Positions 1 through 5,472 of a stretch of DNA of 5,472 nucleotides are shown here, one piece after another. Every line of letters starts with the position of its first letter. Positions within the stretch are counted from its first letter, which is position 1. This stretch comes from CAUZSM01 sp963582685. GTDB taxonomy: Archaea; Thermoplasmatota; Poseidoniia; Poseidoniales; Thalassarchaeaceae. The notes below the pieces were generated by a model. The model did not search any database and was not told the DNA's origin. It saw nothing but the letters and a program-made list of their open reading frames with translations. The position numbers and the translations under genes were made by a program. The DNA is taken from contig CAUZSM010000112.1 of the NCBI GenBank assembly GCA_963582685.1, positions 1-5,472 on the forward strand. Direction: 5' to 3'.

Positions 1-637
1 AGAAGCGACGGACATCTTCAGCGAGGAATGCGGTTGCCTGTAATCGGCCACCACGCGCCCAGTGTCGTTCCTCATCGGGAATCACAGTACCGATTCGCAC
101 CGCGATGGTCTCCATTCCGTGCACTCTTGCGTGCATCTCAGCCAACACCTCGGCGTAGATTTTCGATGCCCCATAAGTGCTGGTGGGAGCAACACCATCC
201 TCCACAGTAATCATTCGGCCGTGGAATGGTCCGCCCTCGTCGAATAACTTCTCAAGACCGACCTGTGCAAGGCCACTGCTCGCCACAATTACTCTGCGCA
301 CAGCCGCAGCCCGAGCGCAACGGAAGATGCTGGTTGAAACCTCTATGTTGTTGCGAATCATCGATCCGTCAGCGTTGCTTGGGTCAGCATCCGCTGCGAG
401 GTGAATCAGCACATCTGCTCCTTGCAGAACAGCCTCAAGTTCCGTATCACTGGCAGTTGAGAGTTCTATTTCCGCAGCTACTCGACTGAGGGCGTTCTCA
501 TCCTCAGTATTCCTTCCTGCAGCTAACCAGATATCGTGCGGCCGGTCGACGCCTACGACCTGAAAACCGAGAGAATTGAGGTGGTCGTGAACAATTCCGC
601 CGATGAGGCCGGCCGCTCCTGTGATGACAATGCGCAC
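1..637 (-). CDS. NAD-dependent epimerase/dehydratase family protein, uronate dehydrogenase-like (C-terminus beyond window)
   Basis: Reading the minus strand from 637 gives 212 residues with no stop, running off the left edge. It is an extended short-chain dehydrogenase. A Rossmann nucleotide-binding motif TGAAGLIG lies at residues 6-13 (Gly7, Gly10, Gly13). Asp31, at the end of the second beta strand, is the residue that normally favours NAD over NADP. GADVLIHLAA lies at 73-82, and the active-site set is ASS at 119-121 with YGASK at 155-159 (Tyr155, Lys159). VRIGT at 180-184 and the following FLAEDVRR at 204-211 resemble the uronate dehydrogenase and archaeal sugar-dehydrogenase branch, whose members oxidise aldoses or uronates to lactones. 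Family members are usually about 250-310 residues, so roughly the last quarter is missing. The start is a GTG with GGTGGG six bases upstream; an in-frame TGA at 670-668 limits extension. The gene is divergent from the giant protein gene. Family membership is very likely; the substrate is inferred and could equally be a nucleotide sugar. Confidence 0.92.
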   Translation of the reverse strand, partial: MRIVITGAAGLIGGIVHDHLNSLGFQVVGVDRPHDIWLAAGRNTEDENALSRVAAEIELSTASDTELEAVLQGADVLIHLAADADPSNADGSMIRNNIEVSTSIFRCARAAAVRRVIVASSGLAQVGLEKLFDEGGPFHGRMITVEDGVAPTSTYGASKIYAEVLAEMHARVHGMETIAVRIGTVIPDEERHWARGGRLQATAFLAEDVRRF

Positions 638-728
638 TGCAATCCCACCCGCCGATTCACGATGATGTCAATAGGATTCGCTATCATTACTTCACAACTC
701 AATTAGGTGGATATCTCCCCCATCGTCT
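638..728. promoter_or_regulatory. Divergent intergenic region
   Basis: This 91-base gap separates two genes transcribed away from each other, so both promoters should lie in or near it. I see no convincing archaeal TATA box with BRE, nor a bacterial -35/-10 pair. The AT-richer stretch at about 665-704 is the likeliest promoter area. On the plus strand AGGTGG at 705-710 looks like a Shine-Dalgarno sequence, but it ends 18 bases before the ATG at 729, too far for normal use. The region's existence is certain; its promoter content is inferred from gene orientation. Confidence 0.45.
644..649 (-). promoter_or_regulatory. Ribosome-binding site of the dehydrogenase gene
   Basis: On the minus strand GGTGGG ends six bases before the GTG at 637-635, good Shine-Dalgarno spacing. 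No ATG lies between the upstream in-frame TGA (670-668) and this GTG, and the Rossmann strand begins immediately after it (MRIVITGAAG). The site therefore supports a GTG start. Confidence 0.65.
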
Positions 729-739
729 ATGGACGATGG
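720..739 (+). promoter_or_regulatory. Perfect hairpin with the giant gene's start codon in the loop
   Basis: CCATCGTC (720-727) and GACGATGG (732-739) are exact reverse complements separated by TATG (728-731), so the ATG at 729-731 sits in a four-base loop. With one bulged base (A740), C718-C719 can add two more pairs with G741-G742. A Shine-Dalgarno-like GGAGGTGA (738-745) overlaps the 3' arm, downstream of the start. Such a structure could limit or time translation of a large exported protein if the mRNA has a leader. It would not form fully on a leaderless transcript. The inverted repeat is seen directly; its role is inference. Confidence 0.5.
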
Positions 740-3700
740 AGGTGACAGGCTAATCAAGGCGATTTTGCTCGCCGTTCTAGTGCTGGCTGGATTGTCCAGT
801 GTAGGCCTCCTGTCAATGTTCACACCCGGCGATAATGAGCAACCCACCACTCCAGGTGATGGTGAAGGCGAGAACGAGACCAACGGTGGTGACCAAGGCG
901 GCGATGGTGGAGATAACGGGAGTTCAACTCCAATCTGTCCTGAGGGGACAATCCAGTATGCCTGGTCCTGCATCACGCCGGTCAGCAATCTATCCTATCC
1001 AACGCCACAGTCCCATTTCATCGGCACTCCATTGTGGTTGCATCCAACGTGGGATGGCGACCATCCGAACAATTGGACCGCAGATTGTGAAGTTGGTTCA
1101 AGTGACAGCCTTACCCTATACAACAACGGCTCAGTGTTGCTGTATGCAATAGAAGCCGGTCCAATAACGTGTAAGATTAATGGCAGCAATCCGGTGAGTT
1201 TTGCCGAGTTTGACTTTGATGTGCAATTCGTGTTCCCCCCTCCATCCAACATTGAGTATAGCAGTGATGGATTCGCTATGGTGATGGACCAGCCATTTGA
1301 CTCCAACCCGCCTTCTGTGATCGGAGGCCAAGTCGATAGTTGGGAATTGTTCCCCCCGTTGCCAATTGGGCTTTCTCTGCATCCTGAAACTGGGGCAATT
1401 CAAGGAATTCCGTATGTGCTGTCCGCTGCGAGCGTTCACACGATTTGGGCCAATAATAGCGGCGGTTCGACCAGTACCAACATCTCGCTGACGATTGTTG
1501 ACCAGCCGCCGCGGGACTTGCGTTGGGGGCTGATGAATCTGGTTTTGACTATTGGAGTTGAGATGGCGCCACAGGCGGCGACGAACATCGGCGGCTCCCC
1601 GGTGACCTACGAGGCTGACCCCGCTCTACCCGCTGGCATCGAACTCAATTCCAGCACCGGTCGAGTCAGCGGTATTCCTGCAGAATTGTGGCCCGAAACA
1701 GCCCACTTCGTTTGGGCTAACAACAGTGGCGGCGGAGCGATTGCAGTGCTTACCATAACCGTCAACGATGAGCGGGTGACTGGCATCTGGTACGAGCACA
1801 GTCCGGTGGATTTGATTTGGAATGTTGACTATGCTGATTTCCTCCCGCAGACGTTCGGCGGTACACCGCTGTCGTGGAGTATCACCCCGCCGCTTGCAGG
1901 TTCCCTCTCATTCGATACAATGAGTGGTCGAATCACTGGTTTCGCCGATACTCTGCAACCGTGGACAAATCACACCGTCACTGCGAGTAATACCGGTGGG
2001 GACACCTCGATTATCCTGCGAGTCAGGGTCGCTGACCACACTCCAAGCAACATTTCGTGGCCAGCGACTGAACACATCCTCGCCGCTAACCAGAGCATCA
2101 GTTTGCCCGCTACCAACGACGGGCCACCGATTGTGGGCTGGCAAGTGGAACCAGCACTGCCCGTAGGCCTTACTCTCAACGCGAGCACCGGTGAAATCAG
2201 TGGGACACCGCCGGGGCGTTCAACGAACAGACACGCTTGGACCACTCACACAGTTTGGGCGAACAATACTGGTGGCAGTCTTGCGACCAATTTCACCTTC
2301 GCTATTCACGACCTCGCTGCCGACCATAGTGAACTCACTGCTCGTCCTGTCGGCAGCGTTGATTTTGGCGGAGCATGGCCGAGCCTCATCTTACCGATTG
2401 GCGATTGGGCATTTGGTGTGGGCATCGATTGGGATAACCGACCGATTTCTTCCGCCAGTCATGCCGGAAAAGGCCGCATAGTCGGCTACGGCCACGAAAC
2501 CATGGTTGCTCGGACAGGTACTGACAGTCGCGCCAACCTCTCGCTGAATGCTCTAGATTGGGTATGTGACCGAAGTAGCGACAATGCTGGGCAGGCAAGG
2601 ACGGTGGGACTTGAGGCATCCTTCGGCGGTTGGAAGGACGCACTGCTCGCTGAGGGTTACAGCGTGATAGAATTGGCTACACCGGCAGACCTGCCAAATC
2701 TCGACTGCTTTGTCACCGAGTTCTGGAATTCATACACCGATGCCGAAAACCAGCAGATTACTCAGTGGCTTGCCGAAGGTGGCGGCGTGGTGATGGGCGG
2801 ACACGCTTGGTACTGGTCTTACTCCAATTCTGACGTTGCTCACAACTATCCGGGCAACAAGATAGCCAAACAAACCGGCCTATTCGTTTCCGCTTCCTCT
2901 GGCTCATCCACATTCAGTGTCAATGTCAACCAGTGGGGTGAGTTGTATCGCCTACACGGCTCACTTCCGCAAATTGAGGACCATGTGTTCGGCACACAGA
3001 TGATGACGCCGGCGGATGCTGATATTGCGGCAACCACAGTCAATCTCTGTGTCAGTAATCTGCCGTTGGACTACACAGGTGTCTGGGCACGGCTGCGCGC
3101 TATGGTGAATGCGACCGGCTGGTATCACATCAATTCGAGCAATGCCTACACGCTTGATGCTGACGAGATTGATGACCTTCTGCTCAATATCCAAGAGCGA
3201 TTGATGCAAACATTGCCAGCCGCAGAACTGTTCGTTCATCCCTCATCCTCCTCATTCCCCGGCTCGGTCAGCCCCACAGCTCCGCGTCTGACCCGAATGA
3301 TGGTTATCGATGGAGACTACGAGGGCCTACCATCGAGTTTCGGCTACGCTGGCGCCCGCGCGCACGGGAGGATGAGCACAGGATTGTACGCAGCACCCGG
3401 TGAAGTGGTCAACGTCACTTTCCCGAGCGGTCTTGTCAATCAGAACGTGTACGTCCTCGTGGGAGCACACACAGACAACCTGTGGGGAAAGACCACCCTG
3501 AATCGTCATCCGCAGGTACACCGTTGGTGGTATGTGGACAGCACTTCGATGCAGGTGGGTAACGCGTTTGGAGGTGCGATTTACATCGCGATTGCCGCCG
3601 GTTCTTCTCTTGGAGAGTTCAATGTCACCATCGAGAATGCCGTCGAGATGCCTTGGTATCGACATGGAATTACAAGTCTCAGCAATTGGCAATTGGTACT

Positions 3701-4778
3701 GCGTAATGCACCAGCTCCTACTGCCGAACTTTCCTCAGGCTACTTCATCCTGACAGTGCCATCAAGTTACATCAGGAATCTCGACGACCCAGATTATGCG
3801 ATGGAGTTCTGGGACGCCGCTTTGCAAATGGAACACAATCTCTCTGGCTACACTCCATGGCCGCGAATCGAGCGCGCAGTATTCGATGTGCAGATCAGTG
3901 CAGGCTGGATGCATAGCGGCTACCCATTCATGGCGCACACTGCAAGCGTAGCCGGGGTAGTGAATGGGACCTACATGTATGAGAATGGAGACTGGGGCAT
4001 GTTCCACGAACTCGGCCACAATCACCAGTGGATGTCAGCGACCCTGCCCGGCAATACCGAGGCGACTTGTAACCTGTTCTCGGTGCACCTGATGGAGGAC
4101 CTCGTTGGCTCTTCAGGCCACGGAGCAATGTCGCCGAGCAGCCGCCAGAGTCGAACTGAGACCTACTTCAACGGCGGCGCTCAGATCGCGTCGTGGTCGG
4201 TTTGGACCGCATTGGAGACTCATATCCAAATCAAGGAGGAATTCGGCTGGGCTCCGTTCACTGCCGCTTTCCGCGAATATTACTACAACTACAGCAGCCA
4301 ACCTTCCGGTGATTCAGCAGAGTTCAACCAATGGGCGATACAGATTTCGCTGAATACCGGCCACAACCTGATGCCATATCTCGCCGCTTGGGGCTTCCCT
4401 CTCATTCAATCAAGTTGGGATGCAGTCGACCATTTACCGGTGTGGAATACCGACCCACTGCGTGGCTGGGTCTACGAGTATGACCTCATCACGCGCAACT
4501 ACGCTGAGACCAACGTCACCAGCAGCACAGCCGACCTTGAATGGGAGGTTTATGACAATGGAACCAACACTAATCTCACCGCCTGCTGGGGCCTGTTCGA
4601 TGGTGGGAATAGCACCGTCAGTTGGACGAATTGTGCAAGCATTGGGCAATCATCAGTAGGTGATTGGCAGCATCCTGTCAGCGGCTTGCTCACTGGTCAG
4701 ACCTACCACTGGCGCGTGATGGGGGAGAATGACAACGGCCAGACCTGGAGTGACGATTCGACCTTCACGACATCATGA
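729..4778 (+). CDS. Secreted or surface-anchored M60-family (enhancin/TCAF-like) zinc metallopeptidase with Ig-like modules
   Basis: A 1349-residue exported protein, probably a metallopeptidase acting on glycoproteins outside the cell. Residues 11-31 are a hydrophobic signal or anchor segment without a lipobox Cys. Residues 34-67 are an acidic Gly/Asn linker. Residues 70-169 form a module with Cys70, 81, 120 and 148. Residues 171-529 are four Ig-like (He_PIG-type) modules of about 90 residues. Residues 535-830 resemble the glutaminase-fold-like domain of TCAF/FAM115 (GRIVGYGHE 582-590, EGGGVVMGGHAW 683-694, YPGN 707-710). Residues 843-970 resemble the M60 N-terminal beta domain (STGLYAAPGE 883-892, VLVGAHTD 909-916). 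Residues 971-1190 are the peptidase: HELGH at 1093-1097, then Glu1111, matching HExxH-x(8-28)-E. Residues 1256-1349 are fibronectin-III-like. About 28 N-x-S/T sequons fit a glycosylated surface protein. No C-terminal anchor is seen. The ATG start keeps the signal segment; the upstream frame has no ATG, GTG or TTG back to a TAG at 672-674. The M60 call is strong; the substrate is unknown. Confidence 0.88.
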   Translation: MDDGGDRLIKAILLAVLVLAGLSSVGLLSMFTPGDNEQPTTPGDGEGENETNGGDQGGDGGDNGSSTPICPEGTIQYAWSCITPVSNLSYPTPQSHFIGTPLWLHPTWDGDHPNNWTADCEVGSSDSLTLYNNGSVLLYAIEAGPITCKINGSNPVSFAEFDFDVQFVFPPPSNIEYSSDGFAMVMDQPFDSNPPSVIGGQVDSWELFPPLPIGLSLHPETGAIQGIPYVLSAASVHTIWANNSGGSTSTNISLTIVDQPPRDLRWGLMNLVLTIGVEMAPQAATNIGGSPVTYEADPALPAGIELNSSTGRVSGIPAELWPETAHFVWANNSGGGAIAVLTITVNDERVTGIWYEHSPVDLIWNVDYADFLPQTFGGTPLSWSITPPLAGSLSFDTMSGRITGFADTLQPWTNHTVTASNTGGDTSIILRVRVADHTPSNISWPATEHILAANQSISLPATNDGPPIVGWQVEPALPVGLTLNASTGEISGTPPGRSTNRHAWTTHTVWANNTGGSLATNFTFAIHDLAADHSELTARPVGSVDFGGAWPSLILPIGDWAFGVGIDWDNRPISSASHAGKGRIVGYGHETMVARTGTDSRANLSLNALDWVCDRSSDNAGQARTVGLEASFGGWKDALLAEGYSVIELATPADLPNLDCFVTEFWNSYTDAENQQITQWLAEGGGVVMGGHAWYWSYSNSDVAHNYPGNKIAKQTGLFVSASSGSSTFSVNVNQWGELYRLHGSLPQIEDHVFGTQMMTPADADIAATTVNLCVSNLPLDYTGVWARLRAMVNATGWYHINSSNAYTLDADEIDDLLLNIQERLMQTLPAAELFVHPSSSSFPGSVSPTAPRLTRMMVIDGDYEGLPSSFGYAGARAHGRMSTGLYAAPGEVVNVTFPSGLVNQNVYVLVGAHTDNLWGKTTLNRHPQVHRWWYVDSTSMQVGNAFGGAIYIAIAAGSSLGEFNVTIENAVEMPWYRHGITSLSNWQLVLRNAPAPTAELSSGYFILTVPSSYIRNLDDPDYAMEFWDAALQMEHNLSGYTPWPRIERAVFDVQISAGWMHSGYPFMAHTASVAGVVNGTYMYENGDWGMFHELGHNHQWMSATLPGNTEATCNLFSVHLMEDLVGSSGHGAMSPSSRQSRTETYFNGGAQIASWSVWTALETHIQIKEEFGWAPFTAAFREYYYNYSSQPSGDSAEFNQWAIQISLNTGHNLMPYLAAWGFPLIQSSWDAVDHLPVWNTDPLRGWVYEYDLITRNYAETNVTSSTADLEWEVYDNGTNTNLTACWGLFDGGNSTVSWTNCASIGQSSVGDWQHPVSGLLTGQTYHWRVMGENDNGQTWSDDSTFTTS
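828..929 (+). other. Low-complexity acidic Gly/Asn linker region
   Basis: This stretch encodes residues 34-67 of the giant protein. It is almost entirely Gly, Asp, Glu, Asn, Thr, Ser and Pro, with GGD/GDN-type units in the second half. It directly follows the hydrophobic N-terminal segment and precedes the first Cys-containing module. It is best read as a flexible spacer holding the folded domains away from the membrane. Composition is seen directly; the spacer role is inferred. Confidence 0.7.
1239..2315 (+). repeat. Four divergent tandem Ig-like (He_PIG-type) protein modules
   Basis: Residues 171-258, 259-346, 347-436 and 437-529 are successive versions of one module. The shared core is Pro-x-Gly-[Ile/Leu]-x-Leu, then x-Thr-Gly-x-[Ile/Val]-x-Gly, as in LPIGLSLHPETGAIQGIP at 211-228, LPAGIELNSSTGRVSGIP at 300-317 and LPVGLTLNASTGEISGTP at 477-494. 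Each ends with an Ala-Asn-Asn-[Ser/Thr]-Gly-Gly-like strand. The third copy is the most divergent (GSLSFDTMSGRITG at 391-404, ASNTGG at 419-424). No long exact repeat is evident at the DNA level, so the duplication is old. These cadherin/Ig-like folds usually act as stalks or adhesion modules. Confidence 0.82.
4005..4061 (+). other. M60 zinc-binding and catalytic site (HELGH...E)
   Basis: Codons 1093-1111 of the giant protein. His1093 and His1097 are the expected zinc ligands and Glu1094 the general base. Glu1111, after a 13-residue gap, is the expected third ligand, inside the 8-28 spacing of the family. The context FHELGHNHQ matches the HExGHxxQ style of enhancin-like and bacterial mucin-cleaving M60 enzymes. 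All expected catalytic residues are present, so the domain is predicted to be active. Confidence 0.88.
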
Positions 4779-4829
4779 GAAATTGATTCTAATTCCCACC
4801 ATTGTCAGGCGTCATCCTCTTGATAAGGA

Positions 4830-4846
4830 CGCGGCCGTAGGCCGCG
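4830..4846 (+). promoter_or_regulatory. GC-rich hairpin in the leader of the transporter gene
   Basis: CGCGGCC (4830-4836) and GGCCGCG (4840-4846) are perfect reverse complements around a GTA loop, giving seven GC pairs. The hairpin ends 12 bases before the transporter ATG and just touches the weak ribosome-binding sequence GAGGGCGG (4848-4855). No T-run follows, so it does not look like an intrinsic terminator for the upstream gene. It could affect ribosome access to the transporter start or stabilise the 5' end of its mRNA. The structure is seen directly; the function is inferred. Confidence 0.45.
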
Positions 4847-4858
4847 CGAGGGCGGCAC

Positions 4859-5472
4859 ATGGGTGGTGTGATTGATGCAGAACTGATGCCAACTGGCGAC
4901 GGCAAAGGTGGCTCGTTCATCCAACGCGGCCTCATTGACATGGGCAAGGATAGCACATTCAACCGTGTATTCCGCGACATCTGGGTTGTCATCTTCTACC
5001 TCGGGTTGATGATGCCCTACGCCTTCATTGGATTCTGGATTGGTAAAATAGCCAACAATGAGTTCCTGTTACCAGTCGGTCAGATAGCATTTGCGATAAT
5101 GCTGCTCAAAGTGCCGTTTTTCCTACGAATCGTCTGGGCTCAACCAGTAGAGAAATGGACATCCCTGCCGATGGGTCGTCGTCGTAGTTGGATTCTAATC
5201 GGTACAGGTCTGCATATTCTCCTTGTCATCCCGATGATGTTCATCGATATTCGAACCTCGTTCATTCTATTCATCAGCGTGATGTTCATTGCCTTGATTC
5301 CGCGTCTGGTCGCTGAACAGGCCGTTGCCGGCATGATGGCAGAAAGCATACCCAAACTTGGCCGTTTCAACTCTGGCATCAACTTCGCATACCGTGGCGG
5401 CGGCCATATTCTGCTGCTTCTGATGGGGTGGGCACTAACTTTCAGCAGCAGTCCTTTCTCCAAAGCCGGCGT
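4859..5472 (+). CDS. MFS-type transporter, AmpG/BT1-like (C-terminus beyond window)
   Basis: 204 residues from an ATG, running off the right edge. A hydrophilic N-terminus of about 40 residues precedes several hydrophobic helices, at about 41-62, 70-93, 111-130, 134-152 and 181-197. The loop between the second and third helices carries PMGRRRSW (104-111). It fits a degenerate MFS motif A and resembles the GRRRGW/GRRRPW loops of AmpG, BT1 and sugar-type permeases. The stretch at 153-182 (AGMMAESIP, then FAYRGGG) occupies the place of the conserved fourth-fifth helix region in AmpG-like proteins. The conserved motif A Asp is not seen; Gln95-Pro96-Val97-Glu98 sits where it would be expected. Full MFS proteins are about 400-500 residues, so about half is present. 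An in-frame TAG at 4838-4840 and the absence of a start before 4859 fix the ATG. The gene lies 80 bases after the giant gene on the same strand; cotranscription is possible but not shown. The substrate is unknown. Confidence 0.78.
   Translation, partial: MGGVIDAELMPTGDGKGGSFIQRGLIDMGKDSTFNRVFRDIWVVIFYLGLMMPYAFIGFWIGKIANNEFLLPVGQIAFAIMLLKVPFFLRIVWAQPVEKWTSLPMGRRRSWILIGTGLHILLVIPMMFIDIRTSFILFISVMFIALIPRLVAEQAVAGMMAESIPKLGRFNSGINFAYRGGGHILLLLMGWALTFSSSPFSKAG

Noticed and set aside
226..489. Plus-strand reading frames in the first 490 bases
   Set aside because: They are antisense to the dehydrogenase, which carries the Rossmann and YxxxK motifs in the correct order.
705..728. Upstream start for the giant gene using AGGTGG at 705-710
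   Set aside because: The frame is open back to a TAG at 672-674 but contains no ATG, GTG or TTG before 729, so an upstream start would need a non-standard codon such as ATA.
692..988. 98-residue minus-strand reading frame across the start of the giant gene
   Set aside because: It lies opposite the signal and linker of a well-supported gene, is rich in Pro and Ser as expected from the antisense of Gly/Asp codons, and has no recognisable domain.
3327..3692. 121-residue minus-strand reading frame inside the giant gene
   Set aside because: It is opposite the conserved M60 N-terminal domain and shows no domain of its own.
4779..4829. Terminator after the giant gene
   Set aside because: Only a weak AATT...AATT symmetry is present, with no strong stem and no T-run, so no terminator is called.
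5140..5463. 107-residue minus-strand reading frame
   Set aside because: It is the antisense of the MFS transporter, which has a coherent helix pattern and motif; the antisense protein has no recognisable domain.
1..5472. tRNA, rRNA, CRISPR array, insertion sequence or attachment site
   Set aside because: No cloverleaf-like sequence, regularly spaced exact repeat, transposase-like protein or terminal inverted repeat pair was seen; protein-coding sequence fills about 97% of the window.

Overview
The window holds three protein genes and almost no spare DNA. In order they are: a sugar-type NAD-dependent dehydrogenase on the minus strand, cut by the left edge; a divergent 1349-residue secreted protein filling about three quarters of the window; and a membrane transporter on the plus strand, cut by the right edge. 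GC content looks close to 50%. The giant protein has an acidic Gly/Asp-rich linker, Ig-like modules of the 'LPxGLxLNxxTGxISGxP ... WANNSGG' type and many N-x-S/T sequons. This style is typical of planktonic Marine Group II/III Euryarchaeota (Poseidoniia-like). That assignment is inferred from protein style only; there is no rRNA or ribosomal protein here, and a marine bacterium is not excluded.

Layout. 1-637 (-): the first 212 residues of an extended short-chain dehydrogenase resembling uronate dehydrogenases, with a GTG start behind a GGTGGG ribosome-binding site. 638-728: a 91-base divergent intergenic region. 729-4778 (+): a multidomain cell-surface or secreted protein. From the N-terminus it has a signal peptide or anchor, an acidic linker, a Cys-containing module, four Ig-like (He_PIG-type) modules, a glutaminase-fold-like domain, an M60 N-terminal beta domain, an M60 (enhancin-type) zinc metallopeptidase with HELGH plus a downstream Glu, and a C-terminal fibronectin-III-like module. 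The middle and C-terminal part resembles the animal TRPM8 channel-associated factors (TCAF/FAM115). 4779-4858: an 80-base gap with a GC-rich hairpin. 4859-5472 (+): the first 204 residues of an MFS permease with an AmpG/BT1-like GRRRxW loop.

Together. M60 peptidases studied elsewhere cleave heavily glycosylated proteins such as mucins. A surface M60 protease beside a sugar-acid-type dehydrogenase and an AmpG-like permease would fit use of extracellular glycoproteins or carbohydrates. The three genes do not form one operon: the first is divergent, and the second and third are separated by 80 bases. The shared role is therefore a hypothesis. The most notable feature is the microbial TCAF-like domain order mounted on an Ig-like stalk. 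Next is a perfect hairpin that places the giant gene's start codon in its loop.
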